From Myroides odoratimimus (GTDB lineage: Bacteria; Bacteroidota; Bacteroidia; Flavobacteriales; Flavobacteriaceae): a stretch of DNA of 64,000 nucleotides. Position 1 is the stretch's first letter. The number at the start of each line of letters is the position of its first letter. A program made the position numbers and the translations under genes. Location of the stretch: positions 186,001 to 250,000 of the forward strand of contig NZ_JACAKB010000002.1 of the NCBI RefSeq assembly GCF_030326305.1, in the 5' to 3' direction. Under the pieces are notes generated by a model. It did not search any database and was not told where the DNA came from. It saw nothing but the letters and a program-made list of their open reading frames with translations. Positions 25,013-33,783 of this stretch are shown piece by piece.

Positions 25013-26803
25013 TTACTCAATAACAAATGAAGGCTTAGTAACATCTTGCAATTCCTCCATAAGTATATTCACTTTATCATCAATAATACTTCTTTGCTTA
25101 CCTAAAGCCATATTGTAAAACTCTGGGATATCAAGTTCTATTGAGTCAAATATGTTATCGAAGTTAGCATATAGAACCTGCATACGTTTAGTTGTTAGGT
25201 TCTGAATTATAATATTTTGAATCTCTAAATCTGTTTTACCAGGGAATGGATAGAATCTATTCTTAGTTCTAAGCTTAGCTAATTCATCTTGATCATCAGC
25301 ATAGATTATCTCACTGATATCATTATTTAATCCCTCTCTAATATAAGAAGGTGCTCCACTCTCATTAGCTAACTTAAGTTCTTGCAATAGTTGCCCCATA
25401 GTTTTAAGTTTAAAATCTGTAGGATATTTATGCCATATCAAGAATGAATCTACCTCATCAAATAATAACTCGCTAATAACTTTCACAATGAACATCCACA
25501 TCTCACTATACTTTTGTGCAAATGGATTCAAAGTATCGTATATACTATCAACATCAACTTCGACTTCTGTGGCAGTAGAAAACCTAGTTTGCATTAAGCT
25601 CTCCGAATTAAATACCATTCTGATAATCTTCTTCTCAAGTTTATCTACATACTCATCAAGAAACTTCATTACATCATTTGGAAATGGTATATAAGCAGCT
25701 AGACGAGATGCATCAACTACATCACTAACATTCTTTGGCATTGGTAATTCAACTACATCTGCTGCGGTTGTATGCGTTCTTTTTACACCAGTACCTCCGC
25801 AATCATCACAGGTCTTACCTTCTGCAAGTCTACCACTATTACACCCTTTAGCTGTACATGGAGATACATAGGCTATCTGTTTAGGAAATGTATGTAAAGT
25901 GATTGATAACTGTAACTCTGAACTAACCTTGATAAATTGCCTTAATAAAGGCATAGCCTCATAGTGAAAAGGATTTACAAATGTCTCAGATTTCGTTTCT
26001 ATATCTGGTCTATATCCTACACGTTGAAGAGGTAAAGTTTTTAGTTTGTGCTCATAGAAATAAACAGCATACTTCTTGTTCTTCTTTTTGTTTTCGTAAA
26101 TATCATCCCAATCAATGAAAGGAGTTACAATATCTTTTGGGATCTCTTTATACTCCACATGATTATCACCAGAGAATATAATATATCTTATAGCCTCTTT
26201 AGTTTTATTATCCTTACATTGATACTTATAACTAAACTTAGCGACTAACCATTCTGCCTTTCCATTTACTATCTTAAAGTTTATTGCTTGCTTACTACTA
26301 ATTTCTAATGGGTAAGCTTGAGGCTTTTCGAATCGATAATCAAATGGTTTAAAATTTACCCATATCCAAGCGTTTGGGTCTGTAAATGTCAGAATTTTAA
26401 AACGCTCATTTAGATACTTATCTACACCATTATCATGACTATCTCCATAAAACTTATCAATGCTTTGTTGTATTTCTTCTACCTTAGAATTGTCTTTGTG
26501 TTCTACTAACTTCTGAACTTTATTAGAACGTATCACCTTTTCAAAAGTTCTTATAATTTGAGCACAAATAGAAGGAGTATAGTGTTTCGTTATATTCTTT
26601 CTTTGTTCAAACAAATCATTATCTTCTCTTCTAACAAATTGACGTAAGTAGGTATTTAATTTTCGCTCTCCTTGCTCATTTTTCTCATCAGTGATAAATG
26701 CTTCATATTCTGATGCTAGATTGCATACATGATCATAATTAGCATGAGTTAAATTATTATTTATAATATTTTCTAAGGTACTCCTAAGTGCTTCGATATT
26801 CAT
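25013..26803 (-). CDS. Portal protein
   Basis: 596 residues, located between the large terminase and the minor head protein. The N-terminal region (KHYTPSICAQIIRTFEKVIRSNKVQKL) and a long helical segment near 380-470 fit a portal of the large Bacteroidota type. Residues about 310-345 carry four cysteines in C-x4-C and C-x2-C spacing (GCNSG through CDDCGGTG), resembling a zinc ribbon or DnaJ-like finger. Its promoter with the late palindrome is at 26838-26866. The family is inferred from size and synteny. Confidence 0.75.
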   Translation of the reverse strand: MNIEALRSTLENIINNNLTHANYDHVCNLASEYEAFITDEKNEQGERKLNTYLRQFVRREDNDLFEQRKNITKHYTPSICAQIIRTFEKVIRSNKVQKLVEHKDNSKVEEIQQSIDKFYGDSHDNGVDKYLNERFKILTFTDPNAWIWVNFKPFDYRFEKPQAYPLEISSKQAINFKIVNGKAEWLVAKFSYKYQCKDNKTKEAIRYIIFSGDNHVEYKEIPKDIVTPFIDWDDIYENKKKNKKYAVYFYEHKLKTLPLQRVGYRPDIETKSETFVNPFHYEAMPLLRQFIKVSSELQLSITLHTFPKQIAYVSPCTAKGCNSGRLAEGKTCDDCGGTGVKRTHTTAADVVELPMPKNVSDVVDASRLAAYIPFPNDVMKFLDEYVDKLEKKIIRMVFNSESLMQTRFSTATEVEVDVDSIYDTLNPFAQKYSEMWMFIVKVISELLFDEVDSFLIWHKYPTDFKLKTMGQLLQELKLANESGAPSYIREGLNNDISEIIYADDQDELAKLRTKNRFYPFPGKTDLEIQNIIIQNLTTKRMQVLYANFDNIFDSIELDIPEFYNMALGKQRSIIDDKVNILMEELQDVTKPSFVIE

Positions 26804-26837
26804 AACAGCAGTATTAACTAAACAACATATTTATTAA

Positions 26838-26866
26838 CAAAGGTAAAAATTAAATATAATGTTTAA
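26838..26866 (-). promoter_or_regulatory. Late promoter with palindrome (site 4)
   Basis: TACCTTTG (26845-26838, minus strand) with the palindrome at 26850-26866 four bases upstream. One arm carries a single substitution. Drives the portal gene and lies right after the end of the large terminase gene. Confidence 0.7.
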
Positions 26867-26867
26867 T

Positions 26868-28406
26868 TTAATCGTTTAAAAAATAATCATCCAATACCTC
26901 ACACACTAAATATTCTACAGCATCTGAGGTATGTCCATACTTCTCATACATTTGATTCGTTTCAGGATCTTTTACCTTCTCTTTTAATTTCTTTCCATCC
27001 GCCCCTTGTTTTAACCATTGAAAGTCATCTGATATATGAGTACATTCTTTTTCAAACAATACCTCAACTAATAATTGTTCTCCTCCATAATCAATCCATA
27101 ATTTGCCCTCAAATATCTTCTGCATAAAGGTTCGTCTATTCATTATCCCTTTGTTATAAGAAGGAACTCTATCAGAATAAATTGAAATGTAATCAGCAAG
27201 TACTTTCCTTACTGTGTCAAATTGAGTATGGTCACCATTACCTGCTTGTCTATAATCTCCAGATGCATCACCATAAAAATATACTTCTGGATTAAATTCT
27301 CCATAGTCATCCACAAACATCTCTGTAACACGTTCTGTCGTGTTATCTGGAGTCTCTCCACAATACTCGTCAAAGAAGCGTATAATGAACTTTTTATTTT
27401 TTGAATCTATAATTATCTGTGCACATAGAAGAGTCATGTAAGGTACTGCATTGAAGTCATAAGTAACATGAATAGGTAAATCTGTTCTGTATCCAAAATC
27501 TTGTACATGTTTTTTAGATGAGAATGAACTATAATAAGCTTTCCCTGATTTAGCAAAAGGATAACCAAAAACGAATTTTAAAGCTTCGTTTTCGCTTAAT
27601 GACTTCAACCTATTATCAATATACCCCTTAGGTAAGTTCTTTTCATTCCAATATGTAGAAGCAATACAAACAGCCTTATTATCATCTTCTTTGTAAAAGA
27701 AATCATTAGGATCTGTAATCTTACGATATATGTCCTCTTCATACTCGCCAAGTTTAAACATATCATTAAGCCATTGTACAATACCAATACTAGGAGAAGT
27801 ATTTATACAACAAGGATTAATGGCTTCATAATGTTCTATTGGTTCCTCTATATCGTCTATATAAACAATCTCTAAAGTTTGTTTATGATACAACATACCT
27901 GGTTGTGATAAACGTGCAAGTATAACAGCTTTTAAAGCTTCTTCTTTAGTATCCTTTGTCTCGTCTAACTCAGCCCAACCTATTTCCTTTCCATCATGGG
28001 CCATATAGTTATCTAAAGATGCTGTATAGATTATGGCTCCATTAATAAACGAAATAACACCATGGTAAGAATCGAACGTACTAAACTTAACAAAGTGATC
28101 AGGTGGTTTAACCCCAACCACGTAATGCCCTTTTGGATTTCCTTTCTTATCGAATTCAGAAAGGCCATAATCTTTAGCCCATACTTTCTTTACTGCAACC
28201 ATGGTTGACTGTCTAAGCTGCATATAAGTATTAGCTGCTATCATTCCCTTTATCATAGGAAGATTAATAGCATATAGAGCAGATTTAGAGCCTATCAAAT
28301 GGGACTTACCAAGCCTTTGTCCAGCCATAAATAACGTCAAAGGTTTTCGACTAGCGAAAACCTTCATTTGTGGTCGTGATAACTTAGCTGTCTTACAAGT
28401 CTCCAT
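26868..28406 (-). CDS. Terminase large subunit
   Basis: 512 residues. The ATPase domain shows a Walker A variant GQRLGKSH (29-36) and a Walker B/catalytic Glu region with WAELDETKD (about 130). The C-terminal RNase H-like nuclease shows the first Asp in VTYDFNAVPY and another in VYFYGDASGD, then a later Asp-rich stretch near the end. It packages DNA into proheads together with the small subunit and portal. It overlaps the upstream 72-residue gene by one base. Confidence 0.92.
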   Translation of the reverse strand: METCKTAKLSRPQMKVFASRKPLTLFMAGQRLGKSHLIGSKSALYAINLPMIKGMIAANTYMQLRQSTMVAVKKVWAKDYGLSEFDKKGNPKGHYVVGVKPPDHFVKFSTFDSYHGVISFINGAIIYTASLDNYMAHDGKEIGWAELDETKDTKEEALKAVILARLSQPGMLYHKQTLEIVYIDDIEEPIEHYEAINPCCINTSPSIGIVQWLNDMFKLGEYEEDIYRKITDPNDFFYKEDDNKAVCIASTYWNEKNLPKGYIDNRLKSLSENEALKFVFGYPFAKSGKAYYSSFSSKKHVQDFGYRTDLPIHVTYDFNAVPYMTLLCAQIIIDSKNKKFIIRFFDEYCGETPDNTTERVTEMFVDDYGEFNPEVYFYGDASGDYRQAGNGDHTQFDTVRKVLADYISIYSDRVPSYNKGIMNRRTFMQKIFEGKLWIDYGGEQLLVEVLFEKECTHISDDFQWLKQGADGKKLKEKVKDPETNQMYEKYGHTSDAVEYLVCEVLDDYFLND

Positions 28407-28624
28407 TAGTGTACTCCTAATTGCTTTTTAATATTCTTATCTGAGCTTAATTCATATTCATAAGCTCCTACTTCATGTCCCATACAAGAAACTAAATAGA
28501 GTATCAAAGGATTCTCCTTTGTGCCTCTAACCTTAAATCCTGTTACTATGTATTCAGATTGTTCTAAATCTGTTTTGAAATAAACAATCTCCTCTAATTC
28601 AAACTTACTTACAATCTTCATCAT
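28406..28624 (-). CDS. Unknown small protein between terminase genes
   Basis: 72 residues, beta-rich start (FELEEIVYFKTDLEQSEYIVTGFKVRG). Overlaps the small terminase gene by 20 bp and the large one by 1 bp, so it is clearly within the packaging operon. It may be a small SH3-like fold. No family recognised. Confidence 0.6.
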   Translation of the reverse strand: MMKIVSKFELEEIVYFKTDLEQSEYIVTGFKVRGTKENPLILYLVSCMGHEVGAYEYELSSDKNIKKQLGVH

Positions 28625-29114
28625 CTGTTCTAGTATCTTCTTGTATAATCATTTTAATTTTAGGCATTCCTAATGGCTTCTCATCATCTCCCTGCAGCAC
28701 TTTAGTATCTCTCCACTCTTCAGGTTTTCTATTCTTTAACCAAAATATTTGAGCCGTTGTATCTGGTTGAACTTCTTTAACTACTCGTTTTGTCTCAACC
28801 ATTTCATAACCTTCTAAGATACCTTTAGCATTATAGTTAGCTCTACGTTCTGTTGTTATTTCAGTGAATTTATACCCCAATGCTCTTTTAAGTAATGCAT
28901 TCTCTACTTCTCTATCAACTATTTCCTTTCCCTTTTTTAGAGCCTCCGAAAACTCCCTATGCTTCTTCTTCCATTCATATAGTGTAGATGTTGCTATTCC
29001 CATATTATGAGCTATCTGTTCATCTGACAAACCATCTGTAGCCCAACCTTGGACAACAATAAGTCTGTCACGCCACTCTACTTCATATTTACTAGGTCTA
29101 GCCATTACAACCAA
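28605..29114 (-). CDS. Terminase small subunit
   Basis: 169 residues from ATG 29114, or 166 from ATG 29105 (MARPSKYEVEWR), which is the more typical beginning. A helix-turn-helix (DEQIAHNMGIATSTLYEWKK, about 32-51) is followed by a helical oligomerisation region and a C-terminal tail. Such proteins recognise the packaging site and hand DNA to the large subunit. First gene of the late region, with a -7 box and the palindrome just upstream. Confidence 0.85.
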   Translation of the reverse strand: MVVMARPSKYEVEWRDRLIVVQGWATDGLSDEQIAHNMGIATSTLYEWKKKHREFSEALKKGKEIVDREVENALLKRALGYKFTEITTERRANYNAKGILEGYEMVETKRVVKEVQPDTTAQIFWLKNRKPEEWRDTKVLQGDDEKPLGMPKIKMIIQEDTRTDDEDCK

Positions 29115-29117
29115 TTA

Positions 29118-29141
29118 TTAAACATTATGTTTACAAATTTA
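29118..29141 (-). promoter_or_regulatory. Terminase promoter with palindrome over the start site (site 5)
   Basis: TAAATTTG (29141-29134, minus strand) is the only plausible -7 box. The late palindrome (29118-29134) begins at its last base and covers the expected transcription start, unlike the other four sites where it lies upstream. A protein bound here should block rather than activate. Confidence 0.55.
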
Positions 29142-29149
29142 ATTAAAAA

Positions 29150-29170
29150 AAGCGGTTATAAAAACCGCTT
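29150..29170 (-). terminator. Terminator separating accessory and late operons
   Basis: AAGCGGTT (29150-29157) and AACCGCTT (29163-29170) form the stem; a run of T follows on the minus strand. It overlaps the stop of the 243-residue gene and lies just before the terminase promoter. Confidence 0.8.
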
Positions 29171-29900
29171 AAATTTCTTTATTAATAAATGTTTTTAAGT
29201 ATTCTCTAGCTGTATCTTTAAATTCTTTTTTAATACCTTCTTCAATTTCTTTTATTCCAGGTAAAACAACTCTATGATGTTTTGTAAGTAATTTATCAAA
29301 ATCTTCTTTTATAACTTTTTTTTGGTTTTTAATTTCTTCAGATTCTTTTGGATCATATTTCAAAAAATCGTTATCTCTTTTGAAACAAATCATATAGTCA
29401 CTTATAATTGACTCAATTTTTATTTTAGAATCTAATAAAGAGAACAGAAATTTTTCACCAAAATCAATCAATTTATCATTATTACAAACTAATTCTAATT
29501 TAGAGTATTGGAATAAAACTTCATTAAAAAACTCTTGAATTGTATTTTCTTTTTCTAGTAACTTATCGATACTATTATATTGGCTGAAAGTGAAGCTTAA
29601 ACCATTATATAAAAAATCACAACTCTTAGTATAAAACTCAATTATAGTAGTGCTTTCATTTAAGAACAATACTTTATCTTTTTCACTTAAACGATTTAAA
29701 CCTGATTTCAAAACTTCTAATTCCTTAGAATTCTCTTGCTTTATATCTTCTACAATTAATGTAAGCTCCTCTATATCTTCTTTCTGTGCTAAATTATCCC
29801 CTTTCTTTTTTAAATACGATGTTACTAAAATAGAGCAAATAGATATAATAGCACCAACTATTATTGAAATCCATTCATTAAACGTACAACTCATAACCAT
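29169..29900 (-). CDS. Membrane-anchored helical protein, possible phage cargo
   Basis: 243 residues. One N-terminal membrane segment (EWISIIVGAIISICSILVTSYL, about 9-30) is followed by lysines, so a cytoplasmic orientation of the rest is likely. The body is all-helical with coiled-coil character at about 35-70. It is the last gene before the late operon, overlapping the RusA gene by 10 bp and followed by a terminator. Possible superinfection-exclusion or membrane-sensing role, but no family is recognised. Confidence 0.55.
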   Translation of the reverse strand: MVMSCTFNEWISIIVGAIISICSILVTSYLKKKGDNLAQKEDIEELTLIVEDIKQENSKELEVLKSGLNRLSEKDKVLFLNESTTIIEFYTKSCDFLYNGLSFTFSQYNSIDKLLEKENTIQEFFNEVLFQYSKLELVCNNDKLIDFGEKFLFSLLDSKIKIESIISDYMICFKRDNDFLKYDPKESEEIKNQKKVIKEDFDKLLTKHHRVVLPGIKEIEEGIKKEFKDTAREYLKTFINKEI

Positions 29901-30226
29901 AAATTCAAAACATTAAACGAAATATACTCTTGTCCTTTCGGAACTATTCTTTTTCTAAGGTGCAACTCATAGATATCCTTATCATTAATACCATACTTCT
30001 TCTGGAGAATATCTAGAAATGGTTTCACAGGATTATCGATATCTGCAGTCTTTGCTGAAAAGCCAAAATCTATATCTATTCGAAAAGGTGGTTTTACTTC
30101 CAATTTATTAGGAAGCTGCCAAAATACCACCTGTTCATATACCTTATACTTTTCAGTCTTATACCTTCTCCCTTGCCAGCATTCATTAACTGATAAAGGT
30201 TTACAGTCTATTTTACCACTTGACAT
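29891..30226 (-). CDS. rusA: RusA-like Holliday junction resolvase
   Basis: 111 residues. The RusA signature is clear: ADIDNPVKPFLDILQ with three conserved acidic residues, then a further Asp pair in INDKDIYELHLRK. RusA-type enzymes cut branched DNA as metal-dependent dimers and in phages resolve replication and recombination intermediates before packaging, which fits the position near the terminase genes. Overlaps its downstream neighbour by 10 bp. Confidence 0.9.
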   Translation of the reverse strand: MSSGKIDCKPLSVNECWQGRRYKTEKYKVYEQVVFWQLPNKLEVKPPFRIDIDFGFSAKTADIDNPVKPFLDILQKKYGINDKDIYELHLRKRIVPKGQEYISFNVLNLWL

Positions 30227-30230
30227 TTAT

Positions 30231-30629
30231 TTAATTCTCATAATCAATAATTCCTAATTCTAATAATCTCATTGCGAAAGGAAGTCCTTCCCCAGTAAGA
30301 TGAGAACCATCTGCTCTTTCCATACCATTATAGCTAGACACTATAATAGGTTCTCCGTAAAACTCTTTAAAAAACTCAACTGCTGCAGTTCCTAGACCAT
30401 TCCTCTTATAACCATCTTTTACATCCATATATCTAAGTTTATAACCTTCAAAAGTTGTCTTATATCCATACTCTCCAACCTCTATGAACTCAAACTCTCC
30501 AATAACCTCTGATGTTCCTAGATATGTAATATAAACAGCAATCTCATCCTCATCTATTCTAAATTCATACTTTTTATCATTGTCATCTGAATATATTCTA
30601 GTTGTATCATTTATTTCCTCAAAATCCAT
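30231..30629 (-). CDS. GNAT-fold acetyltransferase-like protein
   Basis: 132 residues. VKDGYKRNGLGTAAVEFFKEFYG (about 75-97) has the motif A pattern (R/K-x-x-G-x-G) that binds acetyl-CoA, preceded by the expected antiparallel strands. The substrate is unknown. It ends 4 bp before the RusA gene. Phage GNATs may act on host or phage proteins. The N-terminal 40 residues are acidic and unassigned. Confidence 0.65.
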   Translation of the reverse strand: MDFEEINDTTRIYSDDNDKKYEFRIDEDEIAVYITYLGTSEVIGEFEFIEVGEYGYKTTFEGYKLRYMDVKDGYKRNGLGTAAVEFFKEFYGEPIIVSSYNGMERADGSHLTGEGLPFAMRLLELGIIDYEN

Positions 30630-30647
30630 ATTTTTCTCTTTTTTTAT

Positions 30648-32615
30648 TTAATTATTTTTCTCAAATAGACCGTTAACAATTGTTGAAATTTTATCGATTT
30701 TTCCTACACTTTCAACATAAGATTCATAACCTACTAAAGAATCATTTATCAATTGATCATAACAAATAACCCTAGCATTTTTTACTTTTAAGTACTCATT
30801 AGCTTCATTCATATCATTAATAGCATTTTTACCAACAATACAAATTGATTCAATAAAAGGATTTTTTATTTCACTGGCTTCTAAACATTTTCTTAAAGCA
30901 GAACTATACTTACCAATTTGTCTAGCTAAATCATGCTCGTCAAATTTGTAACTTGCATTATATCTTTTTAACTCTATTATAATATGTTTATCTGATGAAG
31001 ATCTATAACGAATATCAAATCTTCCTTTTTTTTCTTCCTCTGTCAATTTTACAGTAATTTCTTTAAAAGCTTTTTGGACATTTTGTTCAATGAATTCCGT
31101 TCCCTTAGTTGCTCGTTCCCAAGAAGGATTAAGTAACCATAAATTTTCAAACAGATGTTGTTGTAACACTTGCTCCTTTGCATTTTCATCAATTGCATCT
31201 CTCAGCTTTTTAATTATATCTACTCTTTGTCTTGCAATATCATAATACATAGTAGCTTCTATATCTTGTAATTCAGTAAAAAGTTTACCAAATTCAATGA
31301 TATTTTCAATTTTAAGATGTTCTAATTCACTTAATTTTCGTTGATGTTTTAATTTTTCAAATGATAAAATACCGTATCTGTATAATTCTTTTTTCTTATC
31401 AATATCCACATCTTCTATACCTAAAGACTCTATAGTTTGAAATAACTTTTTCGCATACTTTTTTTCATCTCCTATCTGAGATTCAAACCATTCTTCTAAA
31501 ATTGGCATTTGAATAATTGCTTTATCTGTAGCCTTTTCGTTCCTCAGATTTGTCCAAGTACTTTGTATTTTTTTTAAGAGTTTATTAACTTTAGTCGTTA
31601 AACTCTTAAATCTTTCATCATTTTGGTTAAGTTCTTGTCGATTTGAAGTAGCAATATCTTTTTCTTCATCAAGATCTAAAAAATCCGCATGAATTTCACC
31701 AATTAAATAACTCGCATAAATTCCTCCTTCATTAAAAGAACTTAAAATATCTTCTTGAGCTAATTTACCACGACACATTATACTAATCTTATTGTTATTT
31801 TCATTATTCTCTAATTTTAGTACACTTGGTGTTGTTACTGATGCAATCCAACCTTTTATTTCAATACCTCCTTCTATTATCCCATCTAAACTAGCTTGAG
31901 TAACTCCTGATGATTTAAAAGGTAATTCAAAATTTCCTATAGGCCATATAAACTCAAAATTTTTATAATAGTCTAGATCTTCCTTTTTTACAATTTCATC
32001 ATTAATAAAAATATCAAATCCTCCTAATGGGTCTTTTAATGAAAATCTTCTAGCTAATCTTTTTCGTAAATAAGTTGCTGCTTTACTTATATTTTTGTCT
32101 ATCTTAGAAATAATAATTTTTGTGCCTGAATCTTCAATACCTTCACTATCAAAATCTATTTCTATAGGATTGTATTCTCTTGTATTGTCTTTATCTCCAA
32201 TTAGTTCTTGAATATCATCAAGATTCATTTTAAAAGCTTGTCCGTTTTCTCCTTGCTTTTTAGTGTGTATTTCAACAACTTTAGCAATTGAAAATAGAGA
32301 TAACTTTCCTATTCCTTTTCTTCCCATAACTGGTCTATTAAAAACTTCTGATAGACCTTTATTTTTTTCCTTCCTTTTTTGGTATCCAACTTTTAAGAAT
32401 CTTTCATTAATTTCCTCAATGCTCATTCCATTTCCATCATCAATAATAATGATTTGGTCTCCATCCTCATCGTCTGTAGTTATCCTTACAACCTTTGCAT
32501 CTGCATCATAACTATTAGCTACTATCTCAGACAAAACAGAAGGGGTATTACTATAAAGACTTAAACCTAAATGATTTATTATGTTTAAGGATACTGTCAT
32601 TTTAAATTTACTCAT
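30648..32615 (-). CDS. GHKL (MutL/MORC-type) ATPase with C-terminal nuclease-like region
   Basis: 655 residues. The N-terminal GHKL ATPase has all boxes: SEIVANSYDADA (Glu30, Asn34), DDGNGMS (60-64) and GRKGIGKLS (98-106). A helical middle (about 340-480) follows. Near 530-550, RFDIRY followed by HIIIELKRY gives the D-x(n)-E-x-K pattern of a PD-(D/E)XK nuclease. It overlaps the end of the upstream C5 methyltransferase gene by 8 bp. GHKL ATPases with nuclease modules next to cytosine methyltransferases are known as predicted restriction-modification components, so this is a candidate restriction subunit; activity is inferred. Confidence 0.7.
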   Translation of the reverse strand: MSKFKMTVSLNIINHLGLSLYSNTPSVLSEIVANSYDADAKVVRITTDDEDGDQIIIIDDGNGMSIEEINERFLKVGYQKRKEKNKGLSEVFNRPVMGRKGIGKLSLFSIAKVVEIHTKKQGENGQAFKMNLDDIQELIGDKDNTREYNPIEIDFDSEGIEDSGTKIIISKIDKNISKAATYLRKRLARRFSLKDPLGGFDIFINDEIVKKEDLDYYKNFEFIWPIGNFELPFKSSGVTQASLDGIIEGGIEIKGWIASVTTPSVLKLENNENNNKISIMCRGKLAQEDILSSFNEGGIYASYLIGEIHADFLDLDEEKDIATSNRQELNQNDERFKSLTTKVNKLLKKIQSTWTNLRNEKATDKAIIQMPILEEWFESQIGDEKKYAKKLFQTIESLGIEDVDIDKKKELYRYGILSFEKLKHQRKLSELEHLKIENIIEFGKLFTELQDIEATMYYDIARQRVDIIKKLRDAIDENAKEQVLQQHLFENLWLLNPSWERATKGTEFIEQNVQKAFKEITVKLTEEEKKGRFDIRYRSSSDKHIIIELKRYNASYKFDEHDLARQIGKYSSALRKCLEASEIKNPFIESICIVGKNAINDMNEANEYLKVKNARVICYDQLINDSLVGYESYVESVGKIDKISTIVNGLFEKNN

Positions 32616-33666
32616 AATTTTTCAAATGATTAATTATACTAATTGCTATTACCTCGCCTAACTTTGGAGGAACAGCATTCCCTATATATCTAGATGCTTT
32701 TGTAATAGAAACATCAGTATTTCCTTTAAAAAAACGATAGCTTTTGGGGAAAGTTTGAAAAATTGCAGCCTCTCTTAAAGATATAGCTCTATCTTGTTCT
32801 GGATGCCCAAATCTACCATTTCCTAAACCTGTACATAATGTAGTCATTGTTGGAGCTGGTTCATCCCAATTCATCCTCCCATAAACACTACTAAATGTTT
32901 TACCACTTTCTTTTTTATGGCATTCTAATAACAATTCCTCAGGCCAATCTTTCCATCCTCCATTTTGAGGCGTAGCTTTAATTCTTTTTAAATTTAAATC
33001 TGATAATATCCTTGCTCTATGTAAAGGATCTTTTGTATCAACTTCCCCTGCTTCTAATTTTGGTAACTTTCCTATTACTTTTCTTACTGTATTATAATTC
33101 TTTTTACTATGAGTAGGGGCTATTAAACTAATTTCCCCAAATATAGAAGCAAGCAAAACTAACCTAGATCTTTTCTGAGGGATACCATAATCCGGACAAA
33201 ACACCTTATTTACTTGAACAAAATATCCTTCATTTTCTAATAATGTCACAAAATCATTTAAAACAGGTTTCTCTTTAAATGAAAGTATTTGAGCAACATT
33301 TTCCATTGTAACAATATGTGGCTTAGATTCTTTTACTAATCTTCCAAACTCATAAAGTAAATCATATTTACTACTATCTTTCTCTTTTACTTTAAAAGCA
33401 TATGATGAAAATGGTTGACAAGGGGCACAGCCTGCTAAAACTTTCACTTTCTTATCAGCAAAAATCTCATTAATTTGTTTACCACTTAGTTTACTAATAT
33501 CAACATTATGAAATTTAGACTTATTATTAAATTCATATGCGTACTTACATGTATCATCTATATCAAAGCCTGATAATATATCAAACCCTTTTTTATACAT
33601 TCCATGACTTAATCCTCCTATACCACAAAAAAGGTCTACTACCCCAATATCCATATTAACTTTCAT
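32608..33666 (-). CDS. DNA (cytosine-5) methyltransferase 1
   Basis: 352 residues. Motif I DLFCGIGGLSHGM (11-23), motif IV GCAPCQPFSS with catalytic Cys83, motif VI MENVAQIL (121-128), motif VIII PQKRSRLVLLAS and motif X YIGNAVPPKLGEV are all present, and a target-recognition region lies between VIII and IX. It should be active. The start could also be Met5. It is translationally coupled to the GHKL ATPase gene and has its own promoter at 33684-33711, so the pair can be expressed apart from the phage cascade. Confidence 0.93.
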   Translation of the reverse strand: MKVNMDIGVVDLFCGIGGLSHGMYKKGFDILSGFDIDDTCKYAYEFNNKSKFHNVDISKLSGKQINEIFADKKVKVLAGCAPCQPFSSYAFKVKEKDSSKYDLLYEFGRLVKESKPHIVTMENVAQILSFKEKPVLNDFVTLLENEGYFVQVNKVFCPDYGIPQKRSRLVLLASIFGEISLIAPTHSKKNYNTVRKVIGKLPKLEAGEVDTKDPLHRARILSDLNLKRIKATPQNGGWKDWPEELLLECHKKESGKTFSSVYGRMNWDEPAPTMTTLCTGLGNGRFGHPEQDRAISLREAAIFQTFPKSYRFFKGNTDVSITKASRYIGNAVPPKLGEVIAISIINHLKNYE

Positions 33667-33683
33667 ATCAAAAAATATATTTA

Positions 33684-33711
33684 CAAACTTATTAATCTAC
33701 TTTCAAAACAA
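33684..33711 (-). promoter_or_regulatory. Promoter of the methyltransferase/GHKL pair
   Basis: On the minus strand TTG (33711-33709), 17 nt, TAAGTTTG (33691-33684). The -7 box lies 18 bp before the ATG. The surrounding 117-bp gap is very AT-rich and holds nothing else recognisable. Confidence 0.6.
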
Positions 33712-33783
33712 CAATTTTATTTATCATTACTTTTCATAATTTACATCACTATAAATCAATAATTTAAAAGATACAATATACTA

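Noticed and set aside
24061-29134. Palindromes as simple AT-rich coincidence
   Set aside because: Considered because the region is AT-rich, but the same 17-bp core with TAAACAT/ATGTTTA arms occurs only at promoter positions; four of five share spacing of 4-7 bp to a -7 box.
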